Shown here: positions 37,031-45,749 of the stretch, piece by piece | Layout of the letters: every line of letters starts with the position of its first letter | How positions within the stretch are numbered: the stretch's first letter is position 1 | NCBI RefSeq assembly: GCF_003385455.1 | Contig: NZ_QNUF01000005.1 | Coordinates: 124,001-188,000 of the forward strand | Reading direction: 5' to 3' | Source: Chryseobacterium rhizosphaerae | GTDB lineage: Bacteria; Bacteroidota; Bacteroidia; Flavobacteriales; Weeksellaceae | Length of the DNA stretch: 64,000 nucleotides | Made by a program: the position numbers and the translations under genes | The notes under the pieces: generated by a model | Seen by the model: the letters and a program-made list of their open reading frames with translations, nothing else | The model's database searches: none | What the model was told of the DNA's origin: nothing

Positions 37031-37975
37031 ATGGATATAAAGAAACTAGGCGATAAAATCGTTCAGGCACGAAAAGAAAACAGAATGTCCCAGGCGCAGC
37101 TTGCACAACTTTTATTTATCAGTCCGCAGGCGGTTGGAAAATGGGAGCGTGGAGAATCAGTACCTGATTTTATTACCATTAACCGTCTCTCTGAAATTTT
37201 TAATTTAGACCTTAACTATTTTTCAGAGAATGCACCCGCTCAAAAAGAAGAGTTGGCCATTAAAAATAGGGCTAATAACACTGACCAAACTGGGCAAAAA
37301 AATAATGCAGAGATGGCCCCTTCAATTTCTGTAAGTGAACCATTACTCACTAATTTTAGCGGAGGAGCTTTTGTAGGGACAGATTTTGCTGGAGTAAACG
37401 CTCCGGAGAGAAAATTTTGGGGAAGTGATCTGAAAGGAGTAGATTTTTCCGAAGCAGATTTAAAAGGCAGTTCTTTTAAGAACAGTGATGTGAGTGATGG
37501 TAATTTTGAAGGTGCGGATCTTACAGATTGTGTGCTGGCTAATAATAACCTCTCTGGAACAAACTTTAACAAAGCTGTTTTAGTCCGAACAGAGTTTTCC
37601 TCATCTGATCTTACTCACGCAAGATTTACCGATATCAACTTAATTGATGTAAAGATGGTGAGCGGTGATCTGAGAAAAACCATTTTTGAAAACTGCGAAT
37701 TTGACGGGGTAGATTTTAGTTCTTCAGACATGAGCGGGCTGTGTCTTGATAGACAGCTTTTCATTAATGTAAAATTCGATAATGCCTGTCTAAAAGGGGT
37801 TTCTTTTAAAGGTGCTGCATTAAAAAATGTTTCTTTCCGATCAACATTTGCCCTTACCAACAGATATTATAAAACCCTTAAAAGTATTGATTTTGATGGA
37901 GCAATGATGGATAAATTAACCTATGCAGCCCTCAAAGGAGCTGGGGTAGATTTACCGAATGTAACAAAAGTATAG
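37031..37975 (+). CDS. XRE helix-turn-helix protein fused to pentapeptide repeats
   Basis: 314 residues. The N-terminal XRE domain (KIVQARKENRMSQAQLAQLL, SPQAVGKWERGESVP) is followed by a linker (about residues 75-115), then pentapeptide units (FSEADLKGSSFKNSD, FEGADLTDCVLANN and so on) forming a right-handed quadrilateral helix. Pentapeptide proteins can mimic DNA and inhibit gyrase, but this one carries a DNA-binding domain and is probably a regulator whose repeats bind DNA or a partner. Fusions of this type are not rare in Bacteroidota. It precedes a DUF4287 gene by 45 bases. Confidence 0.88.
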   Translation: MDIKKLGDKIVQARKENRMSQAQLAQLLFISPQAVGKWERGESVPDFITINRLSEIFNLDLNYFSENAPAQKEELAIKNRANNTDQTGQKNNAEMAPSISVSEPLLTNFSGGAFVGTDFAGVNAPERKFWGSDLKGVDFSEADLKGSSFKNSDVSDGNFEGADLTDCVLANNNLSGTNFNKAVLVRTEFSSSDLTHARFTDINLIDVKMVSGDLRKTIFENCEFDGVDFSSSDMSGLCLDRQLFINVKFDNACLKGVSFKGAALKNVSFRSTFALTNRYYKTLKSIDFDGAMMDKLTYAALKGAGVDLPNVTKV

Positions 37976-38020
37976 ACACTTAATAATTAGAAATAAAAAG
38001 TAACCAAAAAATAAAATATT

Positions 38021-38239
38021 ATGTCATTTCAAACCTACATTAAAAACATTGAAGAAAAAACCGGAAAGTCCCGTTCTGATTTTGAAAATTTAGCTGCTGA
38101 CAAAGGATTTACCGAAGAAGGAAAACTAAAAAAGGGAGTAAAAGCAACAGAAATAATCAATTGGTTAAAAGAGGATTTTGAATTAGGGCATGGGCATGCT
38201 ACTGCTATGTATGCCTATATTAACGGAAAGCGTGAATAA
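38021..38239 (+). CDS. DUF4287 small protein
   Basis: 72 residues starting MSFQTYIKNIEEKTGKSRSD and including KATEIINWLKEDFELGHGHA, the standard DUF4287 signature. Small soluble proteins of unknown function, usually associated with stress or ORFan operons. Probably co-transcribed with the XRE gene upstream. Confidence 0.85.
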   Translation: MSFQTYIKNIEEKTGKSRSDFENLAADKGFTEEGKLKKGVKATEIINWLKEDFELGHGHATAMYAYINGKRE

Positions 38240-38264
38240 AAATAAACTTTTATACCCTTACAGT

Positions 38265-38297
38265 AATAGGCACCTATTTCCTAAATAAGTGCCTATT
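38265..38297 (+). terminator. Hairpin after the DUF4287 gene
   Basis: AATAGGCAC at 38265-38273 and GTGCCTATT at 38289-38297 are perfect arms around a 15-base loop. The T run is weak, so it may be a stabilising hairpin rather than a strong terminator. Confidence 0.45.
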
Positions 38298-38375
38298 GTA
38301 GTTGATGAACCTGAAAGGATTATTCTCAGATTACTTTTTTATAAAATTGAGTTGTTGAGCTTAATCAAAACATTA

Positions 38376-39164
38376 CTATTCTATCCATAGATGTCCTGTA
38401 GAATAGGTTCTGGCTTTACCTGCCACAATCACTCTTTCATTTTTATTTTCACAAAAGAGCTGGCCGCCTCTTTCTGATAGCTGGCGGGCGAAAAGCTTGT
38501 CTTTCCCCAATCTTGATGACCAGAACGGAATAAGGGAGCAGTGTGCAGAGCCCGTTACCGGATCTTCAAGAATTGACGACTGCGGGGTAAAATATCTTGA
38601 GACAAAATCACTGTCAGTACCTGCCGCTGTCACCACAACACCTCCCGGATCCAGATTGATGAGGTCAAAAACAGATCTTTCAATTTTTATTTTTTTGATG
38701 TCTTCTTCAGACTCGTATACCAGGACATAGTCCCTTGATTGGAAGACTTCCTTAGGCTGTATATTCAGAGATTGGGCTATAGCATCCGGAAGAGTGGATG
38801 CTTCAGGCATTCTTGACGGGAAATCCATATAATAAAATCCGTCTTTTACATCCACGGTTAATTCTCCGCTTTTGGTTTCAAAAACAATTCTGCTGTTCTG
38901 ATAGTCTAAGATGGAAGCCAAGCAATGAGCCGTAGCAAGGGTAGCATGCCCGCATAAATCCATCTCTATTTCAGGAGTAAACCATCTCAGATGAATGGTA
39001 TCACCATTATCAATAAAAAAAGCGGTTTCTGCCACCGCATTTTCACGGGCTATTTGTAAGAGAGTCTCATCGGGTAGCCAATGCTGTAAAGGAACAACAC
39101 ACGCAGGATTTCCATGGAAAATCTCATCTGTAAACGCATCTATTTGATATAATTCTAACTTCAT
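38376..39164 (-). CDS. PhzF family epimerase/isomerase
   Basis: About 262 residues of the PhzF fold: YQIDAFTDEIFHGNPACVV near the start (active-site Glu loop), MDLCGHATLATAHCLAS and EDPVTGSAHCSLIPFW. The family includes phenazine biosynthesis enzymes but most members have unknown substrates. A frame extension to 39191 would add nine residues; the ATG at 39164 matches the family. Alone, no operon. Confidence 0.88.
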   Translation of the reverse strand: MKLELYQIDAFTDEIFHGNPACVVPLQHWLPDETLLQIARENAVAETAFFIDNGDTIHLRWFTPEIEMDLCGHATLATAHCLASILDYQNSRIVFETKSGELTVDVKDGFYYMDFPSRMPEASTLPDAIAQSLNIQPKEVFQSRDYVLVYESEEDIKKIKIERSVFDLINLDPGGVVVTAAGTDSDFVSRYFTPQSSILEDPVTGSAHCSLIPFWSSRLGKDKLFARQLSERGGQLFCENKNERVIVAGKARTYSTGHLWIE

Positions 39165-39263
39165 GATTGATAAAATTTCTGTCCGTAACAAAGATAATTT
39201 ATTTCCCGGACTGACCTTGGGTTGAACGGTATTCTTGTGAAGAAAGTGCTAAAAGAAAGGCAT

Positions 39264-39289
39264 AAAATCCCAACTTTTGTCAGGATTTT
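39264..39289 (-). terminator. Terminator of the outer-membrane protein gene
   Basis: On the minus strand AAAATCCTGAC-AAAA-GTTGGGATTTT forms an 11-pair stem with two G-U pairs and a T-rich tail. Related hairpins occur at 26771, 51850 and 59255. Confidence 0.65.
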
Positions 39290-39357
39290 ATTCATTCTTT
39301 AATTTTGTACTTTATCCGCCGCGAACAAAAGGCTTCTTATGCTGCCGTTTTTAGATA

Positions 39358-39897
39358 TTAAAATCGGTAGCCAATACTCAATCCAAATTTTGCCACCACG
39401 TCATGATCTGTTTTGTCTGCATTGAACAAAAGTTTTCCATAGCCAACGTTGGCTTCAAAAACAAGTCCTTTTTTTGTGACCAATTTCCAGCCTAGACCTG
39501 CACCTAGTGCAATATCATAAACATCTTTATTTTCAGTGAATGTCACGTTGTCTGGTGCGTATATTTTTTTCCCATCAATGGAAGTGAACATTCCAAATCC
39601 TTCGACAAATAAACCGGAAGCATATTTTTTTCCAAAATAATATCTGTAATAAGGGGAGATGTTGTAATTCATATCCTCCTCTTTTGTATGGTCATAAACC
39701 ATATAGGCAGAGATCCCCACTGATGAATGTTTGTTGAGATGTCGTTCGTAATCTACTTGTACAGCTCCGGATAACGGCGCGATTAAATTTAACTTAATTT
39801 CATTGTTTTTCTGATAAGGGTTGGCATCAGTTTCACTTTGAGCATACACGGAATAAAAAGCAAACAAAATGATGAGTAGTGAAAAGGTTTTTTTCAT
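39358..39897 (-). CDS. Outer-membrane beta-barrel protein, about 179 residues
   Basis: A signal peptide (FSLLIILFAFYSVYAQ) and strands such as IKLNLIAPLSGAVQVDYERHL and YYRYYFGKKYASGLFVEGFG, ending in the aromatic-rich FGLSIGYRF typical of C-terminal barrel signals. Eight-stranded OmpW/OmpX size. Role unknown. The upstream 10 residues from 39927 are unlikely to be used. Confidence 0.78.
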   Translation of the reverse strand: MKKTFSLLIILFAFYSVYAQSETDANPYQKNNEIKLNLIAPLSGAVQVDYERHLNKHSSVGISAYMVYDHTKEEDMNYNISPYYRYYFGKKYASGLFVEGFGMFTSIDGKKIYAPDNVTFTENKDVYDIALGAGLGWKLVTKKGLVFEANVGYGKLLFNADKTDHDVVAKFGLSIGYRF

Positions 39898-39986
39898 AAA
39901 AAAGTTATTTGAATTATTTAAATGCAAAACTCAAATAATTCAAATGACAACAGGTTTCAAAAGCTTAAAAATGGACAAAATGGTAC

Positions 39987-41141
39987 TTATTTAACAGTGT
40001 TTTTATACTCATTGGGGGTCTTACCCGTCACTTTTTTAAAGGCTTTAAAAAAAGTTGTTTTTGAAGTAAACCCAGCTTCTAATCCCATTGTCAGTAGATT
40101 ATAGTTGTCATATTCCGGATCTGATATCATTTCCTTGACAGCTTCCACCCGATATTGATTAATATAATGAGCAAAGTTGTCTCCTGTGATCGTATTTACA
40201 ATTTGTGAAACATATCCTGCACTTATGCCTAGTTTTTCAGCAACTTTTTCTCTGTTTAATGTACTGTCCGTATAAATGTGCTCGTCTTTACAAAGAAGTT
40301 CCAGTTTTTGAAAATAAAGATTGTCAGCCGTTATAGATTCTCTGGATTCTTCGGCAGTGTTATTTTCTTGCGTTATACTGTTTTCTGCAACTTGCGGATT
40401 AGGATGTATAATAACCAAATCGTTGTTTATAAAATGGTAGACAGCCTCTTTGTTTTTGGCAAGCTTATATTTGTAAATACCTATATAAGCTGTCCAGTGC
40501 ATGATAAAGGTTGCCGATAAAGCCAGTCCACTCATGGTAGAGGAAATGTCTATTCCAAAAAAGAAGCCAGTCATATACGTAATTAGCCAGGTAGATAACA
40601 ATAAATAGAGGGTGGTTAATAAGGTAATTACCCATCTTTTCTCTTGTGGGTCTTTTAAGTGCCTTATCATAAAATAAGAGTAAAAAGGTGGAAACAGGAT
40701 GATGATAAAGGCAAATAAAAGCTGAATCAGCATAAGTATATTGATGATGAAAATGCGTGAATCTGTGATTTTATAAATCCCTAAAATATCATTAAGATGG
40801 TATATAATAACAAAAGTAGAGGAATAGATAAAAGGAATGTAATACAAATAAGCTCTTTGTCTGTTCTTTATGGTATCATCAATTCGGTTTATTATAAAAA
40901 GGAAGATGAAGACGGGGAGTAAAAATATCCACTCAATATAGTCCAGAAAACGTAGCAAGGGATAGGACTTAAATGTACCTTCAATTTCAAAAACATAATT
41001 CAGTAAAACCATGGAAAGTGCAAATAGTAAGTAGGCTAAATACTTATTTGACTTACTACTGAATAAGGAAGATTTTAAAATAACTACTCCTAAGACGATT
41101 CCCTGGAAAATTGCAATATTTAAAAGTGTTGTATAAATCAA
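39987..41141 (-). CDS. 7TM-AraC transcriptional regulator
   Basis: 384 residues. The N-terminal about 240 residues have seven hydrophobic segments (NIAIFQGIVLGVVILK, YLLFALSMVLLNYVF and so on). The C-terminal half has an AraC domain (KLGISAGYVSQIVNTITG, GLEAGFTSKTTFFKAFKKVT, TPNEYK). Such regulators sense envelope signals directly. It is divergent from the exported hydrolase gene at 41385, a likely target. Confidence 0.9.
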   Translation of the reverse strand: MIYTTLLNIAIFQGIVLGVVILKSSLFSSKSNKYLAYLLFALSMVLLNYVFEIEGTFKSYPLLRFLDYIEWIFLLPVFIFLFIINRIDDTIKNRQRAYLYYIPFIYSSTFVIIYHLNDILGIYKITDSRIFIINILMLIQLLFAFIIILFPPFYSYFMIRHLKDPQEKRWVITLLTTLYLLLSTWLITYMTGFFFGIDISSTMSGLALSATFIMHWTAYIGIYKYKLAKNKEAVYHFINNDLVIIHPNPQVAENSITQENNTAEESRESITADNLYFQKLELLCKDEHIYTDSTLNREKVAEKLGISAGYVSQIVNTITGDNFAHYINQYRVEAVKEMISDPEYDNYNLLTMGLEAGFTSKTTFFKAFKKVTGKTPNEYKNTVK

Positions 41142-41384
41142 TTTTTTATAAAAAGGGAGTTAAAGATTTGGTTGAGTATATCACGGTTTAAATATAGCTC
41201 TTTCATACGGAAAACAGGGCAAGAAAAAATGAATGAACAATGAAATGAGTGTTATGATACTTAATAAATTTACTATATTGTTACTGTGAAACATAAACGA
41301 TTGCCTTACAAGTCGTATCGTTTATGTATCGGAAAATAACCATCGTAAATACTACCAATTAAAACAAAGTAAAACATGTGAATT

Positions 41385-42470
41385 ATGAAAAAAAAGATCA
41401 TTCTATTGCTTTCTTTCATAGTCTATTTATCAGCAGCAGCTCAAAAAAACGCTTCCGCAGATTCCATAACACAACGGAATTTGTTCCAAAGTTTAAAACC
41501 GGAATTTGAGAAATACGAAAAACAACACGGAAATTTTATCCAAACCAATAATGTAAGAATGCATTATTTGGAATGGGGAGATAAAAAAAATCCAACACTT
41601 GTCTGGATTCCCGGAACGTATAGCAATGGATATGAATTATACGAAATCGTAAATCAATTGGTAAAAATGAATTTGCATGTCATTGCCATTGATTACTATG
41701 GTCATGGGTTTACCCCAATTCCCCCAAAAAACCTTTCTGTTTATCACGTTGCTGATGATATTAAATTTCTTTTAGATACAATGAAAATCAAAAAAGCAAT
41801 TATCGGAGGCTGGTCAAGAGGAGGAACTATCAGTTCGGCATTTTATGATGCTTATCCGGAAATGGTTCAGGCTCTTATTTTAGAAGATGGCGGTTCTGTG
41901 GCTTGGGATTTTCAGACAAAGTCGGCTAATATTGGAAAAGATATTGAAGAAACGAAACAGTATTATGCCAACAAAAAAACACTGGTCTTTGATAATGACT
42001 TTGATACGTATTGGTTGATGTATAATAATTGGGGGATAAAAGGAAAAGAAAACGAGAAACTGAAAAAAGAAATTTTCACTTCTTATGCCCGAATAAAGAA
42101 AAATACAAACGGAAAATATGAAATAAATCCAGGTGCAGAAGAACTTACCGGCGAGAATTCAGCCGAAGAAAACATTGCCATTATTTACACTCCTTTTACT
42201 TCTAAAACGGCTTTTGGTGCTTCAACACATCAATTAAATCCTAAAATAATTTATCGAAATCTAAATACACCTTTGCTCATTTTCGACCCTGTCAGTAAAA
42301 ATGATTGGTTCGATTTTAAAGAAGAAAATGATAAACTTACTGAAGAACATAGGCCTTTTATTGTTCACAAGGTATATGAAAATACATGGCATGGTGTAAA
42401 AGACGAACGCCCGAATGAAGTAGTGAATGACATTAAAACATTCTTATTAAATAATAAACTGATCAAATGA
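41385..42470 (+). CDS. Exported alpha/beta hydrolase
   Basis: 361 residues with a signal peptide (MKKKIILLLSFIVYLSAAAQ). The nucleophile elbow is GGWSRGG (GxSxG), in IIGGWSRGGTISSAFYDAYP; candidate acid and His residues lie in LLIFDPVSK and YENTWHGVKDE. It may be an esterase or lipase exported to the periplasm or surface. A divergent 7TM-AraC gene suggests regulated expression. A family C repeat follows and separates it from the S41 peptidase. Confidence 0.85.
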   Translation: MKKKIILLLSFIVYLSAAAQKNASADSITQRNLFQSLKPEFEKYEKQHGNFIQTNNVRMHYLEWGDKKNPTLVWIPGTYSNGYELYEIVNQLVKMNLHVIAIDYYGHGFTPIPPKNLSVYHVADDIKFLLDTMKIKKAIIGGWSRGGTISSAFYDAYPEMVQALILEDGGSVAWDFQTKSANIGKDIEETKQYYANKKTLVFDNDFDTYWLMYNNWGIKGKENEKLKKEIFTSYARIKKNTNGKYEINPGAEELTGENSAEENIAIIYTPFTSKTAFGASTHQLNPKIIYRNLNTPLLIFDPVSKNDWFDFKEENDKLTEEHRPFIVHKVYENTWHGVKDERPNEVVNDIKTFLLNNKLIK

Positions 42471-42479
42471 AAACTACCT

Positions 42480-42567
42480 CTGCTGCGTAAAGTCTCCTGA
42501 CTTTGAGGTAGTAAATAATATTATTTTCTTTAAACTTGCTCCAAAGTCAGGAGACTTCGGAGAGCTA
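42480..42567 (+). repeat. Good copy of repeat family C
   Basis: The left half has GTAAAGTCTCCTGACTTTG, and the right half CCAAAGTCAGGAGACTTCGG. The two halves are inverted repeats, and each also folds alone (AAAGTC-TCCT-GACTTT). It lies between two co-oriented genes and could act as a terminator or attenuator. Confidence 0.75.
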
Positions 42568-42603
42568 GGTTATTCAAACAATTGTAGAGTAAAAACATTT
42601 AAA

Positions 42604-44037
42604 ATGAATTTAAAGATCGTATTACCCCTTTTATTGTTGACAATCAATGTTGCTTCTGGGCAAAATACAACATTAAAAAATCCAGAACTGTTTGACAAAT
42701 CGCTAAAAAAAGACAGCGTTATTGCCGAGTTTTCAGAACTCTATCATTTAACAAATACCATTCATCCCGGGCAATTTATGTTCTGTTCAAAAAATGAATT
42801 TGATAAAACGTATTCCTCTTTAAAAAGCTCCATAAAAACTGATCTTTCCCTTGTAGAATATTATAAATTGACAGCCACCTTAATGGCAAAAATTAAAGAC
42901 GGGCATACAGCCGTTGATAGGGGACAAATTATTGGTTTACTCAATGAAAGGTTAGTTTTTCCTTTCAGCATCTATAAAATTATGGGCCATTATTATCTGG
43001 ATAAATCATCTCAGGAAAATAAAGAATATACAGGATTGAGAATTCTAACAATAAATGGAAAAGACATCAATGCTGTGGTGAACGAAATGAAGCAATACAT
43101 ACATCTTGAAGGCAGAAATGAAACCGGATTAAATGTACGATTCAGTAATTTCCCTTTTTATTATTTTATGTATAATCAAACAGAAAAATTTGAAATTGAA
43201 TATGCAGACCGTAGCAATCATAAATTGAAAGGAATATTTAAGGGAATGCCATTTAAGGAATATACTAGTTATATTTCAAAAAAAACAGAACCTTTAACCA
43301 CAGAGTTCAAAACAAACGACTTAGCTGTTTTAAAATTCCGTTCATTTGAAAATGGGTATAATGAAGCAGACCGAAAAATTGCAGAGAAACAGTTAGACCG
43401 CTTTTTCACACGACTTGACAGTTTAAAAACTAAAAATTTAATTATCGATTTACGAGATAATAGCGGTGGTTCGGCAGATATTGCCAACTACTTATTTTCA
43501 TATATCAGCAGTACTCCTTATTACTATTTTGATTATATGGGAGCAAAATATAAAAGCGTAAAGGAATGGAAGCATTACGCTCAATATCCGGACAATATTG
43601 AAGAAATAAATCTGAATGAAACAAAATTCAAGGATGGATTAAACTGCTACACAGAAACTGACGGTACAGATAATTGGTGGTTTGAACTCCAACAAAACAA
43701 ACCCAATTTTTACAAAGGCAAGATCAGCGTTCTGATCAATGGCGGATGTTTTTCAACCACAGGACATTTGTTAGCCTTGATGAAGGAGCATAAAATTGGG
43801 AAATTTTATGGAGAATATTCACAAGGAAGTAATTACAGCAACTCAGGCGGGCAGGCTTTTGTTTTACCTTATTCGAAAACATTGGTTTGGATCCCTACTT
43901 TTCAATACAGAATGAGAACCCCCCATTTCATCAATGATCCAAAAGGAATTAAGCCGGATGTTGAAATACAAACAGAACCAGATGATCTGAGGACAGGATT
44001 TGACAGACAAATGGATTTTGTGATGAAGCAATACTAA
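42604..44037 (+). CDS. Exported S41 family peptidase
   Basis: 477 residues with a signal peptide ending NVASGQ. The S41 motifs are visible: LIIDLRDNSGGSADIANYLF and NGGCFSTTGHLLALMKEHKI, where Ser in CFSTTGH is the expected nucleophile, plus EYSQGSNYSNSGGQ. These are C-terminal processing or tail-specific proteases, often at the envelope. It follows the exported hydrolase by 133 bases. Confidence 0.87.
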   Translation: MNLKIVLPLLLLTINVASGQNTTLKNPELFDKSLKKDSVIAEFSELYHLTNTIHPGQFMFCSKNEFDKTYSSLKSSIKTDLSLVEYYKLTATLMAKIKDGHTAVDRGQIIGLLNERLVFPFSIYKIMGHYYLDKSSQENKEYTGLRILTINGKDINAVVNEMKQYIHLEGRNETGLNVRFSNFPFYYFMYNQTEKFEIEYADRSNHKLKGIFKGMPFKEYTSYISKKTEPLTTEFKTNDLAVLKFRSFENGYNEADRKIAEKQLDRFFTRLDSLKTKNLIIDLRDNSGGSADIANYLFSYISSTPYYYFDYMGAKYKSVKEWKHYAQYPDNIEEINLNETKFKDGLNCYTETDGTDNWWFELQQNKPNFYKGKISVLINGGCFSTTGHLLALMKEHKIGKFYGEYSQGSNYSNSGGQAFVLPYSKTLVWIPTFQYRMRTPHFINDPKGIKPDVEIQTEPDDLRTGFDRQMDFVMKQY

Positions 44038-44147
44038 TGATTTGAGGTGTATTTTGAGGTTTGTTTTAAATGTAAAATCAGTGTGAATCAATCGATTGTT
44101 TTTTTATTAACTCGTTGGATGATAAATGTTTTTAATTAAAAAAGATG

Positions 44148-44312
44148 AACGCAAAGTTTATAAATAATTCTGCTTTATTGTAAGTGGGCAAAGTGATGCG
44201 ACTTCATCGCTGATGAAGCAGTATGATTATCCATATGCTTCAACGAACCAACTTTGTTGATTCTACCTTTACTCTCTTAAAATCAGCGGTTTCAAAAATG
44301 AAATCTTTGCGT
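44148..44312 (+). repeat. Isolated copy of repeat family B
   Basis: AACGCAAAG at 44148 opens the unit and CTTTGCGTC closes it near 44312. The interior matches the 60 kb array with several substitutions, for example ATCGCTGATGAAGCAGTATG. Confidence 0.75.
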
Positions 44313-44474
44313 CAGAAAAATACGTCATTAGCACATTATCTTTTTAGTCAATAAGATCCTTAAAACTAAGAAGGCGTAATGTTTTATTTGTAAGTGAGTG
44401 CTGCAGAAAATAATACATTATAAAATATTGTGATGTTGATGTTGATGAAGAAGGATTCGTGCTGTTTTATCTCA

Positions 44475-44508
44475 CTCAGCGGCACAAAGTCTCCGACTTT
44501 GGAGAGTC
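44475..44508 (+). repeat. Short form of repeat family C
   Basis: CACAAAGTCTCCGACTTTGG with a 3-base shorter loop. A single hairpin without the second half. Confidence 0.5.
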
Positions 44509-44541
44509 AGTGTCTACTTTGAAGGCTTTGTTAGGTGCTTT

Positions 44542-45594
44542 TTATTTTTTTGTTTTCATTATATCATCATACAGGTTATCCACTACTTTTTCTAAAATGT
44601 CTCCAGTTTCATTAAAGCTGGTGTTGGTCAGTATGGATATCCCCATATTTTGTTTAGGATAGATCACCAACCAGTTCTGTATTCCGTATATACCACCGTG
44701 ATGTCTATATATTAATTGATGATCATTTTCTATGATGTACCAATGATAGCCTTCCCAAAAATCAGAACCTTCTTTATATAATTTTTTATGAGATTCTTTG
44801 ACAATAGGATTGGATGGGTCAAGCTGCAGTTTCATATATTTCACCAAATCCGTAGTTGTAGAGTGCAGTCCTGAAATTCCACCCCATAAAGTTCTGTTGA
44901 AGTTGGGCATTAGCTCGTTTTTATCGTTATAGCCTTTTACCAATCTTGTTCTGTCATTTTCAGTGAGTGTGAACTTAGTTTGGTTCATGTTATTGGGCTT
45001 CAAAATAAATTCAGTGACCAATTCCTCAAACGGTTTTTGATACACTTTTTCAAGGATATAGGCGGTCAGCTCCGGAGCGGTGTTTGAATAGGAATAGACT
45101 TCTCCGGGCTTCGTTTCAATCTTGATGAGTTTTAATCCTTCAAAAAAAGCCTTTTTATTTTCACTTTTTATGGGGAAATTAGGAAATCCACTGGTATGGG
45201 TGATGAGGTGTTTGATTCTTATAGGTTCACCTTTAAATGCTAAATTAGGATAAGGTTCATTAAGATAGATTCTGATATCATCCTCTAAATGTATTTTTTG
45301 ATCAAGTACGGCTTTAGCGGCTATATAACCGGTAAAGGTTTTGGTTACAGAAGCTAATTCATAAAGAGTAGAATCGTCGGGTTTGTTTCCTTTACCAATC
45401 GTTAATTCTCCAAAATGTTGTATAGTGGATTTTCCATCTTTAAGCACGGCAATGGAAACAGAATGAAATCTTTTGTCCTTTAATAACTGAAGAGCATTTT
45501 TTGTAATAGCATCTTCAACATTTTGTTGATGGGTTGGGTGAACACTTTTACAGCCAAGTAAGGCGAAAAATAAAATAAGGGTTACATATTTCAT
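44542..45594 (-). CDS. Lipoprotein serine hydrolase, class C beta-lactamase family
   Basis: 350 residues with a lipoprotein signal (LILFFALLGCKS). The SxxK motif is SVTK (ELASVTKTFTGYIAAK), the YxN motif YSN (YSYSNTAPELTAYIL) and a late HHGG. The three catalytic motifs are in canonical form here, unlike in the paralogue at 18461. It follows the 7TM-AraC gene in the same direction, separated by a terminator. Confidence 0.88.
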   Translation of the reverse strand: MKYVTLILFFALLGCKSVHPTHQQNVEDAITKNALQLLKDKRFHSVSIAVLKDGKSTIQHFGELTIGKGNKPDDSTLYELASVTKTFTGYIAAKAVLDQKIHLEDDIRIYLNEPYPNLAFKGEPIRIKHLITHTSGFPNFPIKSENKKAFFEGLKLIKIETKPGEVYSYSNTAPELTAYILEKVYQKPFEELVTEFILKPNNMNQTKFTLTENDRTRLVKGYNDKNELMPNFNRTLWGGISGLHSTTTDLVKYMKLQLDPSNPIVKESHKKLYKEGSDFWEGYHWYIIENDHQLIYRHHGGIYGIQNWLVIYPKQNMGISILTNTSFNETGDILEKVVDNLYDDIMKTKK

Positions 45595-45670
45595 GGTCAG
45601 AATTTTAATTTGACATTCATAATCTGATGCAAATATGCTGTAGAGAATCTTGAAAAAAGTCCGTATAAAA

Positions 45671-45706
45671 AAGTCGGACTCATTTTCAAGAATAGAATGA
45701 GTCCGA
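45671..45706 (-). terminator. Terminator after the second 7TM-AraC gene
   Basis: TCGGACTCATT at 45674-45684 pairs with AATGAGTCCGA at 45696-45706. On the minus strand a T run follows, so it ends the AraC transcript. Confidence 0.8.
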
Positions 45707-45749
45707 TTATTTACAATCCACAGTTCGATTTTTTACAATTAATTAATTA

